Assembly (NCBI GenBank): GCA_002685935.1
Contig: NYZD01000187.1
Span: 1 to 43,113, forward strand
Origin: Planctomycetaceae bacterium
Lineage (GTDB): Bacteria > Planctomycetota > Phycisphaerae > Phycisphaerales > Zrk34
Direction of reading: 5' to 3'
Length of the DNA stretch: 43,113 bases
The notes under the pieces: model-generated
Seen by the model: only the letters and a program-made list of their open reading frames with translations
What the model was told of the DNA's origin: nothing
Database searches by the model: none
Program-made: the position numbers and the translations under genes
Shown: one piece after another, positions 34,528 through 43,023 of the stretch
Numbering within the stretch: position 1 is the first letter of the stretch
Layout of the letters: each line of letters starts with the position of its first letter

Positions 34528-35205
34528 TCACTGCCCAACCTGCCGTATCACCTCTGCCGCCTGCTCCACCGATGCAGCCGTGCCGTGATAGAAATACGCG
34601 CCCAACCCGATCGTGAACACGAAACATCCAAACAGCGCGTGCTCGATCGACGCCGCCGCCAGCGAGCGCGTCCGATCGTACGTCCACGCGAACAGCAACC
34701 CGCCGATCAGCGTCAGCGCCGGCGCCTGCCAGTTCAAAAACACAATGTGCATCCAGGAAAACGCCAACCCACTCATCACGATCATGAACCACCGCGCGTC
34801 AAACAACGCTCGGTAACGCTGAAACATGAACGCGCGATAGACAAGCTCCTGCGGATAAACCGACAACACCGGATACGCCACCATCACGATCGCCCACACT
34901 TCCGGCTTCGCCCGCACGAAACCGAACAGCCGATCCGGCGCGAACACCCACGTCACGCCCCCCAGCACCGCCGCCAACCCCACAAACCGCAGCATCAGCG
35001 CCCCAATCGCCGGCCCTACCGCCGACCCGCGCCAAAGCTGACGCCGATCAAACTCACGATCCCTCAACACAAGAACCAGACACCCCAGCGCGAATACCCC
35101 CAAAGTCACCAACAACAAACCCCGCCGCGGCAATTCCGTCATTGCCGCCGGCACCCCGACAAACAGAATCAGGAACTCAACCAACAAGTAAACGCGACGT
35201 CCCAT
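34528..35205 (-). CDS. CPBP-family intramembrane glutamic protease-like protein
   Basis: A 225-residue protein with about seven membrane segments and the Abi/CPBP pattern. Motif 1 reads QELVYR at 119-124, with Gln where most members have the first catalytic Glu. Motif 2 gives H153 in SWMHIVFLN and motif 3 H189 in IEHALFG. The PQE.YR form may be a natural subgroup, so activity is uncertain. It is divergent from the RNA methyltransferase gene with 38 bases between the starts. Confidence 0.85.
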   Translation of the reverse strand: MGRRVYLLVEFLILFVGVPAAMTELPRRGLLLVTLGVFALGCLVLVLRDREFDRRQLWRGSAVGPAIGALMLRFVGLAAVLGGVTWVFAPDRLFGFVRAKPEVWAIVMVAYPVLSVYPQELVYRAFMFQRYRALFDARWFMIVMSGLAFSWMHIVFLNWQAPALTLIGGLLFAWTYDRTRSLAAASIEHALFGCFVFTIGLGAYFYHGTAASVEQAAEVIRQVGQ

Positions 35206-35243
35206 GGTCGCACATCCTAGACCCGTGTTAGACTGTTCGCACC

Positions 35244-36062
35244 ATGCCGTTGATCCCGATTGCCGACCTCAACGATCCCCGCCTTCAACCCTTCCGACAG
35301 ATGAAAGACCGCCGCCTCGCCCGATCCGATGGCCTGTTCATCGCCGAAGGCGCCAACGTCGTCGACCAACTCACCACCAGCACCTTTCAGATCCACGCCC
35401 TGCTCACCGCCGAACGCTTCGCCGATCGCTATCACCAACGACTCCCGCCCGACACCCCCATCTACGTCCTGCCCGAGCCGCAGATCGAACACGTCATCGG
35501 CTTCAAGTTCCACCGGGGCGTCATCGCCGCCGGCCGACGCCAGCCCCTCGCCGCACTCGACCACGTCATGGCCCAACACCTCGGCCAAACCACCTGGCTC
35601 ATCTGCCCGCAAATCTACGACGCCGAAAACCTCGGCGCACTCATCCGCATCGCCGCCGCCTTCGGTGTCGACGGCCTCATCCTCGGCCCAACCTGCTCCG
35701 ACCCCCTCTGGCGCCGAACCATCCGCGTCTCCATGGGCGCCGTCTTCCACCTTCCCATCGTCCAGTCCGACGACCTCGAACGCGACCTCCAACGCCTCCA
35801 CGACCAATTCAACCTCACCCGCATCGCCACTGTCCTCGATGACGCCGCCCAGCCTCTCGCCGCTACCCCGAGGCCCGACCGCGTCGCCATCCTCCTCGGC
35901 AACGAAGCCATCGGACTTCCCTCATCCGTCACCGACATCTGCGATGCGAAAGTCACCATCCCCATGAACGTCGGCGCCGATTCGCTCAACGTCGCCGTCG
36001 CCGCCGCCGTCTGCCTCTACCACTTCACCCAGGCCGCGCCGGCCAATAAACATGTGAATTAA
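35244..36062 (+). CDS. SpoU/TrmH-family RNA 2'-O-methyltransferase
   Basis: A 272-residue SPOUT methyltransferase. An N-terminal substrate-binding part has FIAEGANVVDQL. The catalytic knot has NLGALIRIAAAFGVDGLIL (N129 and following), LLGNEAIGL near 215-223, and VTIPMN with SLNVAVAAAV near the C-terminus. It would methylate ribose in rRNA or tRNA; the target cannot be told. The last four bases overlap the convergent DUF4954 gene. Confidence 0.92.
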   Translation: MPLIPIADLNDPRLQPFRQMKDRRLARSDGLFIAEGANVVDQLTTSTFQIHALLTAERFADRYHQRLPPDTPIYVLPEPQIEHVIGFKFHRGVIAAGRRQPLAALDHVMAQHLGQTTWLICPQIYDAENLGALIRIAAAFGVDGLILGPTCSDPLWRRTIRVSMGAVFHLPIVQSDDLERDLQRLHDQFNLTRIATVLDDAAQPLAATPRPDRVAILLGNEAIGLPSSVTDICDAKVTIPMNVGADSLNVAVAAAVCLYHFTQAAPANKHVN

Positions 36063-38116
36063 GCTTCCGCCCCCGCCCCGACCAGCGCATCGATCCGCTG
36101 ATCCAGGTCCGCCATCGCCGCGACAATGCGCGCCACCTGCGGATTGTCATCCAACGTCCCCCGCACCGCCTCGAAGTCTGCCGCCGCGTCTGTCGCATCC
36201 CCGTCCTGTCCGTAACCCACCCGCGACCCTTCATCAAAATCCTTCGCCGCATCTTCCAGCACCGCTCTGAAATGCGCGCCCCGCGCTTTCAAAAACCGCT
36301 GCGCCATCGCCCCCATCGCCGCATCATCCATCGCATCCAGATCCGCCCCCGCATGGGACGCATAAGCGCGCTTCACCCACGCCCACGCATCTTCCCTGCA
36401 CCTCCGTTCAATCCCATCAAGCGCCGCGAAGAACCCATCCACATCCGCGATCGCCCCCGATTCGATCGCCCCGCACAACCCATCCAGCCGCGCCCGCCCC
36501 ATCACCAGTCCTCCCACGTCCACCCACGCATCGCCCGCCGCCGCGCCGTCCGCCGTCTCCAGCGCCTCCGCGACCGTCTCTCCGTTCGCCGCCCCCGCCT
36601 CCAGCCGCGCCACCACCTGCTCCAGCAAATACATCTCAATGCCCACCGCATAAAACCGCCGACCCTTCTCAATCGCATCCCGCGTCAGCTCCGCGCCACC
36701 CACCGTCGTCGTCGCTTCATCATCACCCATCGACGCATCAAGTCGTTCCAGTTCCGCCGCCGCCTCGATCATTCGACCCACCGTGTACGGACCAAACACC
36801 TCACCACTGATCCGATCCCGCCCCCGCGCCCCGCGGCCCGCCGCACACTCCAACCAGCCCGCCTCATGCCGCGCGTGCCCGATCCGCGAAACATTGAACC
36901 CTGGCGCCACGCGGCTCTTCCCCTCCGCCGTGCCCATCACCAGCGAAAACGGAAAGACCGACGTGTCAATGCTCCGCGTGTGCCGCCCCAGCACCGTCGA
37001 GAACGCCCCCAACCGGCTCGGCCAAATCAAATAACTGTCCGACCCGGTCTTGACCCCCCGCTCCAACCTCCCCTCATGCACCGCGCCAACCTTGTACATG
37101 TGATTCGATTGATTCGTCCCCGAGCCCACGTTCAGAAAACTCGTCGCCACCGCGACCAGCAGACTCGACTTGTGATGCGTCACCCCGAACGGCCCGCAAA
37201 ACCAACTGCACCCCTCGCCCTGCGCCGCATGACTATGCGCAAACATCAACGAATGTGACAACGAAAATCCGTGCTCCACACAGCACCCCTGCCCCACGTA
37301 TGAACTGTCCACCATCGCCCCCGTCAACACCGATGCCCCCTCCGCGATCACAAAGTCCGCCGCCCCCACGCCAGCCCCGATCGTCGTCCGCCTCGCCGCA
37401 TCACTCAGCACCGTCCCGTTCACCAGCGATGTCGCCGCCTCCACCACCGCGCCGTCCCCGATGTTCACGTCCACCATCCGCGCCACGCCTCGCACCACCG
37501 CGCCCGCCCCGATCCGTCCCCGATCCGATTTCGCCGCCGCCGTCGCTCGCGCCGCGATTCCTTCAAGCCGCGCCACCAGACCCGGCCGATACCGATACAT
37601 GCACATCAGATAAGCGAACTGCGCGTTCAGTTCGTCAAACAACACCACCTCGCGCCCGCCCCCCTCGTTCAGCACGCGCACTCTCACCCCGTGGCCGAAC
37701 GTCGCCCCCGGGTTCGTCTCGACCCGCCCCACATCCTCAATCAGCGCGCCATCACCAATGTCGTAGTTCGCAACGTGCCCGCCGACGTTCGCGATGCGCA
37801 CGTCATCCCCGATGACGCAATCCCCGATCCACGCACCAAAAAGCCCCGCGCACTTGCGCACCGTCTCTCCCACCTCACCCGTCAGTTTGCCGATCTTCAC
37901 CGCACCATTGAAATGCACATCCCGCACCCGACCCGCGCTAAACCCGTCCGCCACCATCACCCCCGACCAGTCCTGCGCACTGCACCCCTGGCCGATCAGC
38001 TTCGCCCGTTCCCCCTCCCGCAATGCGCGGTATGTCCTGTTGGCCTGCACGCTCCGAATCAACTCATCACCTCGCAACAAGTTCACATGGTTCCCGCGCG
38101 ATCCCCGCCTCCGCAT
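36059..38116 (-). CDS. DUF4954 family protein with hexapeptide-repeat (left-handed beta-helix) part
   Basis: A 685-residue protein. From about residue 55 to 400 it has repeated short strands such as IGDCVIGDDVRI, VNIGDGAVV and TTIGAGVGAADFVIAEGASV, as in sugar-nucleotide acyltransferases and pyrophosphorylases with left-handed beta helices. The central part, GFSLSHSLMFAHSHAAQGE then GPFGVTHHKSS, is rich in His and looks like an active site. The C-terminal 250 residues are helical. I recognise it as the DUF4954 type; the reaction is unknown. Start ATG 38116 is preferred over GTG 38119. A small ORF upstream ends inside this start. Confidence 0.8.
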   Translation of the reverse strand: MRRRGSRGNHVNLLRGDELIRSVQANRTYRALREGERAKLIGQGCSAQDWSGVMVADGFSAGRVRDVHFNGAVKIGKLTGEVGETVRKCAGLFGAWIGDCVIGDDVRIANVGGHVANYDIGDGALIEDVGRVETNPGATFGHGVRVRVLNEGGGREVVLFDELNAQFAYLMCMYRYRPGLVARLEGIAARATAAAKSDRGRIGAGAVVRGVARMVDVNIGDGAVVEAATSLVNGTVLSDAARRTTIGAGVGAADFVIAEGASVLTGAMVDSSYVGQGCCVEHGFSLSHSLMFAHSHAAQGEGCSWFCGPFGVTHHKSSLLVAVATSFLNVGSGTNQSNHMYKVGAVHEGRLERGVKTGSDSYLIWPSRLGAFSTVLGRHTRSIDTSVFPFSLVMGTAEGKSRVAPGFNVSRIGHARHEAGWLECAAGRGARGRDRISGEVFGPYTVGRMIEAAAELERLDASMGDDEATTTVGGAELTRDAIEKGRRFYAVGIEMYLLEQVVARLEAGAANGETVAEALETADGAAAGDAWVDVGGLVMGRARLDGLCGAIESGAIADVDGFFAALDGIERRCREDAWAWVKRAYASHAGADLDAMDDAAMGAMAQRFLKARGAHFRAVLEDAAKDFDEGSRVGYGQDGDATDAAADFEAVRGTLDDNPQVARIVAAMADLDQRIDALVGAGAEA

Positions 38117-38322
38117 CACCCGGCGCCGTCATCACGCTCAGCCGCCTCCCAACCCCACAGATAAAACGCTCCGCCTCTCCACTTTGTTCGCGCCGCCCCG
38201 CATCCAACTTGATCCGCAGCAGATCCATAGCTCATCCATCCCGCACCGTCGCGACCGGACAACCATTTCCCGAAATCCATCTTGATGCAATAGGTGTTAT
38301 CGGCCCGAAAGGCGACCATCTT
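38116..38322 (-). CDS. Possible small protein (68 residues) coupled to the DUF4954 gene
   Basis: An ORF starting ATG 38322 with GGAGAAGG about nine to ten bases upstream. Its TGA shares one base with the ATG of the DUF4954 gene (TGATG), the usual sign of coupled translation. It includes YCIKMDFGKWLSGRDGAGW and TKWRGGAFYLWGW, with five Trp residues. I do not recognise it. It could be a real small beta-rich protein or chance open sequence on a G-rich strand. The codon bias is less marked than in neighbours, which argues for caution. Confidence 0.35.
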   Translation of the reverse strand, partial: KMVAFRADNTYCIKMDFGKWLSGRDGAGWMSYGSAADQVGCGAARTKWRGGAFYLWGWEAAERDDGAG

Positions 38323-38498
38323 CACCGCCTTCTCCGCCGCCCGCCGATGCCACATCCTCAGCAATCCCACACCGCCGTATCCCCCGCCGCTTCGCCCCTC
38401 CCCGTGCCCCAGCCCGCCCCCGCTCCGTCTGTTACACTGCCCGCCGGCCGCGTCCGGATTCAAATCCCGTCATCGTTCTCGCTCCCGGAGTATCCCTC
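38323..38498. other. Intergenic region upstream of the aldolase gene
   Basis: No convincing gene. TACACT (38433-38438) is a possible -10 for the + strand aldolase gene, about 60 bases before its GTG start, without a clear -35. If the small ORF ending at 38116 is not real, the gap is longer, 38117-38498. Confidence 0.4.
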
Positions 38499-39284
38499 GT
38501 GAACAGCATCAACAACATCGAAGTCATCCGCAAACACATGGCCGACGGACACGTTGCCATCGGCACCGGCGTCACCCTCGCCGACCCCGCCGTCAGCGAA
38601 CTCAACGCCGAAGTCGGCTATGACTTCACCTGGATCGACACCGAGCACAATCCCCTCGATCTGTCTGTCGTCGATCATCACATCATGGCCCATCGCGGCA
38701 CCAGCACCGCCCCCTTCGTCCGCGTCCTGCAAAACGAAGTCAACACCATCAAGCCCATCGTCGACATGCACCCCGCCGGCATCATCGTCCCCCAGGTCAG
38801 CACCCGCGCCGAAGCCGAAGCCGCCGTCCGCGCCTGTCGATATCCACCCGTCGGCGTGCGTGGCTACGGACCCCGCCGCGGCATCCGTTACGGGAAGATC
38901 CCCCAACTTGAGTACCTCGAACAAGTCAAAAACGATCCCATCCTCGTCATCCAGATCGAACACATCGACGCCGTCAACAACATCGACGATCTCCTCGACG
39001 TTCCCGGCATCGATGTCTACTGCTTCGGCCCCAACGACCTGTCCGGCTCACTCAACAAACTCGGACAGCACGACGACCCCGAAGTCGTCGCCGCCATCGA
39101 AACCGCCGCCCAAAAAATCTGCGCCGCCGGACGCACCCTCGGCGCCTCCGTCGGCTACAGCGATGAATCCTTTGAACGCTGGATGAAACTCGGCGTCAAG
39201 TGGATCAACGCCGGCGCCGACTGCGGCAACCTCTTCAACATCAATCAACGCATCCTCCAGGCCGCTCGATCCCGCGCCACCTGA
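38499..39284 (+). CDS. HpcH/HpaI-type class II aldolase
   Basis: A 261-residue metal-dependent pyruvate aldolase, as used for 2-keto-3-deoxy acids from sugars or aromatics. D47 and H50 (WIDTEH), R75 (FVRV), E154 (IQIEH) and D180 (GPNDLSG) match the catalytic and metal-binding residues of HpaI, each offset by five. The GTG start is supported by GGAG at 38487-38490, eight bases upstream. The PhyH gene follows after about 60 bases on the same strand. The true substrate is unknown. Confidence 0.93.
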   Translation: MNSINNIEVIRKHMADGHVAIGTGVTLADPAVSELNAEVGYDFTWIDTEHNPLDLSVVDHHIMAHRGTSTAPFVRVLQNEVNTIKPIVDMHPAGIIVPQVSTRAEAEAAVRACRYPPVGVRGYGPRRGIRYGKIPQLEYLEQVKNDPILVIQIEHIDAVNNIDDLLDVPGIDVYCFGPNDLSGSLNKLGQHDDPEVVAAIETAAQKICAAGRTLGASVGYSDESFERWMKLGVKWINAGADCGNLFNINQRILQAARSRAT

Positions 39285-39343
39285 TCGACGCCCTCTGCCC
39301 CCCTATGATGCTTCGCCGATCCAAGTCAAGGACGCCCGCGCCA

Positions 39344-40141
39344 ATGCAAACTGTCGACGATCGATTCCAATACGGCCCATCCGAACACGCCGCCTACCAG
39401 GACCGCGGCTACTACCTCTTCGATCACTTCCTCACCCCCGAAGCCGTCGCCGACTACCAGGCCCGCGTCCGCGACATGCTTGCCCGCCGACACGAATCCG
39501 TCCCGCCAGAAATGATGATCGGCGTCCACCAGATCGAGCCTTGGATCTTCGACATCGCCGCCCAACCCAAACTCCTGGACATGATCGAACACCAGATCGG
39601 CCCCGACATCCTGCTCTGGGCCTCGCACATGCTCTGCAAACCTCCCCACACCGGCGACGCCGTCCCTTGGCATCAGGATGCGCCCTACTGGAATATCTCC
39701 GGACGTTTCAGCGCCGGCGTCTGGATCGCCTTCGACGACGTCGACGAACAAAACGGCGCTATGTCCGTCCTCCCCGGATGGCACAAAAAAGGAACATTCC
39801 CCGTCCAGGATTCCCATTCCATCAAGGGCTTCCACTCCGAAATCGTCCCCGCCCAGCTCCCCGATGATCTCGATCAGCGCCGCGTCCCCTACATCCTCAA
39901 CGCCGGCCAGATGGGCATCCACGACGTTATGATCCCCCACAACTCGCCGCCCAACACCTCCGATCGCTGGCGCCTCGTCCTCGTATTCCGCTACATCGCC
40001 GCCGACGCACAGCTCGGACCCAACACCTACCACAACTATAAGAACGGCCAACCCTTCGAACGCGAATTCACCCTCATGCGCGGCCGGGACGTCCAGAACC
40101 TCGGCCTCCGCCGAAGCCCGTTCGAAAAATCAACCGCATAA
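39344..40141 (+). CDS. PhyH-family Fe(II)/2-oxoglutarate dioxygenase
   Basis: A 265-residue phytanoyl-CoA-dioxygenase-like enzyme. The metal triad is H110 and D112 (PWHQDAPYW) with H199 (IPHNSPP), and R near 207 could bind 2-oxoglutarate. The frame opens at 39200, overlapping the aldolase gene; candidate starts are 39305, 39308 and 39344. AAGGA (39328-39332) lies 11 bases before ATG 39344, and TATGAT at 39304-39309 could be a -10, so the latest start is preferred. The hydroxylated substrate is unknown. Confidence 0.87.
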   Translation: MQTVDDRFQYGPSEHAAYQDRGYYLFDHFLTPEAVADYQARVRDMLARRHESVPPEMMIGVHQIEPWIFDIAAQPKLLDMIEHQIGPDILLWASHMLCKPPHTGDAVPWHQDAPYWNISGRFSAGVWIAFDDVDEQNGAMSVLPGWHKKGTFPVQDSHSIKGFHSEIVPAQLPDDLDQRRVPYILNAGQMGIHDVMIPHNSPPNTSDRWRLVLVFRYIAADAQLGPNTYHNYKNGQPFEREFTLMRGRDVQNLGLRRSPFEKSTA

Positions 40142-40180
40142 CCAGTCCCCCCGAATCGCCCCGCGCCCCACGCCGCTCGA

Positions 40181-40642
40181 TTACTGCGGATTCGTCTCCG
40201 CCTCCACCCGCGCCGCCACCCGCTTACGCAATTCCCGCATGCGCCGCACCGTCGCGATCTCCGCTTTCAACGTGATCTGATCCCGCATCGTCTGCGCCAG
40301 CCACGCCGGATGATCCTTCGGCTTGTGCACCTCCAGATACGTCTTGTACGGATCGATCAACTTGAACATCACGTAAACCTGTTGACCCGTCGCCGAACGA
40401 ACTTCCATGATCCCGTCCGCCGCCGTCAGACGCTCCTGAATCACGTGAAGTTCCATCTCCGACACCACCTCCTGAATCGCGTCACGCACGTCCCGGCTCG
40501 ACGCGCCAACATGCTGCTGATAACCCCCCGAATAAGGCGAACCCTTCGCATGCTTCACCTGCATCCCGCAGCCCGACGCCATCCCTGCCGCCGCGAGCAC
40601 CGCAAGCACAACACACCGCTGCATCCATTGGCGATTCATCAT
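40181..40642 (-). CDS. Small lipoprotein
   Basis: A 153-residue protein with a lipoprotein signal: basic start, hydrophobic run, and lipobox ASGC with Cys at residue 25. The mature part begins with GMQVKHAKG and carries a small alpha/beta domain including MEVRSATGQQVYVMFKLI, perhaps DUF3568-like, then a basic coiled C-terminal end. AAGGAAGG lies just before the ATG pair at 40642 and 40639, which decides against the longer frame to 40684. It lies downstream of the secreted helical protein on the same strand. Lgt from this window would modify it. Confidence 0.82.
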   Translation of the reverse strand: MMNRQWMQRCVVLAVLAAAGMASGCGMQVKHAKGSPYSGGYQQHVGASSRDVRDAIQEVVSEMELHVIQERLTAADGIMEVRSATGQQVYVMFKLIDPYKTYLEVHKPKDHPAWLAQTMRDQITLKAEIATVRRMRELRKRVAARVEAETNPQ

Positions 40643-40774
40643 GCAAGCCTTCCTTGGCCGTGTGAACGCTTCACCCCGTCGCATCGGCCGTCGCCGACCT
40701 TACGATTCGTATCGGGTCGCGCATTCCAATCTCTCCACCCACGTGACCGATAACCCCGCTCGCCATCCCCCGAC

Positions 40775-42619
40775 TCACTGCTCAAACCGCGCCATCGATT
40801 CGTGCAGCTCCACCACCGCCAGCAGCGCCATCGCCGTCGCGAACAGAGGCTGCTGATTGTCCGTCAGCGATACCCGCACCCCCCCCAAAGACGCCTTCGC
40901 CCTCGGCATGTACCACGTGCTCGTCGGCCCCACCGTCAGTTGTGACAGATACCGCGCCCCCAACCCCGTGTTGATCAGCCATCCCACCCGATCCTCTTCC
41001 GCCACGAAGTTGCGAACCCGCATCGCCCCCGCCATCGTCATCACAATCGATGCCGATCGCCAGTTCGGCTCACCAAACAGATCACTCCCCACCGCGAAAC
41101 CGCCCACCGTGTCCGCAATGTACGTCGGATCCTCCGTCAGATTGATCGGACGGACCTGCTTCTCCCACAACGACTGGCACAACTGCTCCAACGTCAACAA
41201 CCCCGGCGTCGGATGGCCCAGCCGCGCTAGATCGAACTCCGCCATCGCCAGCCACGGCAGTGCCCCCACCAGCCGATCATCTTCAATCCCCTGCCACAAC
41301 GCCTTCAGCGCCGCCTGAGCCTGACGCAAATGCGTCGCATCACGTGTCTGTTCGTACATCCGAACCATCGCCCACGTCCCCAGCGCCTGCTTCGGCACCG
41401 ACGCCCGCGCACTGTCCGGCGACATCGCTTCCCGGAACCACCCGTCCCCCCCCTGCATCGCCCACACCTTCGCATGCAACCGATCACGATCGTTCTTCCG
41501 ACTCGACGCGCCCGGCATCTCCAGCATCGCGATCAGCGCCATCGCACTCGCGCCCAACCGGACCTGCCGCCTCGCCCCGCCCTCGCCCCTCCCGTCCGAC
41601 AACTGATCCACCACGATCGCCGCCGACCGCCGCGCCATGTCCAGCAATGCCTGCCGCCCCTCCGCATCATCCACCGCCACCTTCCCCCACCGCGCCAGCG
41701 CGTAACTCGCCAACGCCGCCTCTTCACTCGATGCCACCGACTGCAGCGTCAGTCCCGAGCTCGGCAGATAGGTCCCAATGAACCGGCCGTTCGGCATCCG
41801 TCGATCGACCAGATGGGCCACCATCGATTCGCCCAACGACAACAGGCCCGCGTCATCCAGCGGCGTCGTCGGCAACACCACGTTCCCCCGCGTCAACTCA
41901 AGCACCGCCGTCCCCGGTTCCTGACGCACCAGATGGATCACGTCAAATCGATGGAGTGGCGGCCCGTTCAACGTGCCGATCATCTCCATCACGTGCATCG
42001 GAAAACCCAACTGCTTCAACAATTGCTTCAACTGACCGGCCGGTGACGTCCGATTCGCGATCGCCGACCCCGGAAAACTCCACGCCCACTGCTCATCCCC
42101 ACCCCGCATCGCCAACCCGTCCCGACCCATCACCGCGTGCTTCGGCAGTTGATCCAGCGATTGCAGATCGATCAGCGTCGGCGTCGTCGCCAACTGCATG
42201 TCCAATACCAGGTCGTCCGCCAGCTTCGGCTCCGTCACCGGCGGCTCCGCGCCCATCGCCACCGTCGACAGCCCCCGGAACGTCCTCACCTTGTTCAGCG
42301 CCGTGTTCACCGCGTGACCCACATGCCACATCATCGATCGCGCCGGGCCTTCCCCGCCCACCGCCGACGTCGCGTACCCCAGCGCCATCCCCCGTTGACG
42401 CAGCGTCACCCGTACCGCCGCGAAGTCCTCCACGTCCAGCGCCACCGTCTCCGCCGGAATCCATCCCGACGCCACCCACCGCTCCGCCAGTCCATATATC
42501 TGCTCTGCCAGCGCCGCATCCAACGGGTCACCCGCCGCACGCCCCGGCAGCACGCTCAACACCGTCAAGATGACCCCCAGCACCAAACTAAACCCCCCCA
42601 TGTCGCGTCCACGCAACAT
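40775..42619 (-). CDS. Secreted helical protein of unknown function
   Basis: A 614-residue protein with a signal peptide (positive start MLRGRD, hydrophobic core, GRAAGDP end). Much of the mature part has repeated helices with motifs such as EEAALASYALARWG, KQALGTWAMVRMYEQT and GALPWLAMAEFDLARLG, the kind of alpha/alpha barrel seen in glycosidases and terpenoid-cyclase-like folds. No catalytic residues can be named. The frame extends to 42667, but the promoter at 42644-42672 covers that part. ATG 42619 gives a positively charged signal start; ATG 42601 would not. Confidence 0.75.
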   Translation of the reverse strand: MLRGRDMGGFSLVLGVILTVLSVLPGRAAGDPLDAALAEQIYGLAERWVASGWIPAETVALDVEDFAAVRVTLRQRGMALGYATSAVGGEGPARSMMWHVGHAVNTALNKVRTFRGLSTVAMGAEPPVTEPKLADDLVLDMQLATTPTLIDLQSLDQLPKHAVMGRDGLAMRGGDEQWAWSFPGSAIANRTSPAGQLKQLLKQLGFPMHVMEMIGTLNGPPLHRFDVIHLVRQEPGTAVLELTRGNVVLPTTPLDDAGLLSLGESMVAHLVDRRMPNGRFIGTYLPSSGLTLQSVASSEEAALASYALARWGKVAVDDAEGRQALLDMARRSAAIVVDQLSDGRGEGGARRQVRLGASAMALIAMLEMPGASSRKNDRDRLHAKVWAMQGGDGWFREAMSPDSARASVPKQALGTWAMVRMYEQTRDATHLRQAQAALKALWQGIEDDRLVGALPWLAMAEFDLARLGHPTPGLLTLEQLCQSLWEKQVRPINLTEDPTYIADTVGGFAVGSDLFGEPNWRSASIVMTMAGAMRVRNFVAEEDRVGWLINTGLGARYLSQLTVGPTSTWYMPRAKASLGGVRVSLTDNQQPLFATAMALLAVVELHESMARFEQ

Positions 42620-42643
42620 CCCCACGATTCGACCAGCTCTGGA

Positions 42644-42672
42644 TTGATAGGGGTGGTATTCGTTCAAGTCAA
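42644..42672 (-). promoter_or_regulatory. Strong promoter for the secreted helical protein
   Basis: On the - strand TTGACT (42667-42672) is followed after exactly 17 bases by TATCAA (42644-42649). Transcription should start near 42637, 18 bases before ATG 42619. This rules out the start at 42667. Confidence 0.55.
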
Positions 42673-43023
42673 GTAATCACAATGGTTTAACGTACTACGC
42701 CGCCGCCCGGTTCCCGCCTTGGCACGGCCATTGATTGTCTTAAACCAGTCACCGGTCAAACGAGGCGATGCCATGTTTGCGATCAGCGATCCCACCATCT
42801 CCAACCGCCGCAAGGTCCTGATGCTCACCCTGTTGCTCTTCGCCGCGCTCTGCTAAGAAAGCATACCCGCCCGAACCGCCCACGCAATACCAGTTCCAAC
42901 CCCGCCTCCGGATCCGACCCGATCATCATAGTCCAATAAATCCGTCGGTCCCGCGAGGCGGTTGCGCCGACCCAACGCTGACGCGTCGTGGCCCCGATCG
43001 TCGTCCCACGGCCTCCAACTCAA
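42673..43023. other. Region between the secreted protein promoter and the right IS copy
   Basis: About 350 bases. Apart from the 27-residue ORF at 42773-42856 I see no gene. From 42857 to the IS end at 43024 there is no family resemblance, strong promoter or terminator. It may be the remains of a gene or plain intergenic sequence. Confidence 0.4.
42773..42856 (+). CDS. Possible 27-residue hydrophobic peptide or signal-peptide remnant
   Basis: ATG 42773 has GAGG at 42762-42765, seven bases upstream. The product has a polar start, two Arg and a Lys (NRRK), then VLMLTLLLFAALC and a TAA stop. This is the shape of a short membrane peptide or of a lipoprotein signal cut off just at a Cys. No frame continues after the TAA. 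It lies about 170 bases from the IS copy, so it may be a broken gene, but no downstream fragment could be recognised. Confidence 0.3.
   Translation: MFAISDPTISNRRKVLMLTLLLFAALC

Noticed and set aside
40643-40684. Extended N-terminus of the small lipoprotein
   Set aside because: The Shine-Dalgarno AAGGAAGG lies within this extension, directly before the ATG pair that begins a standard lipoprotein signal.
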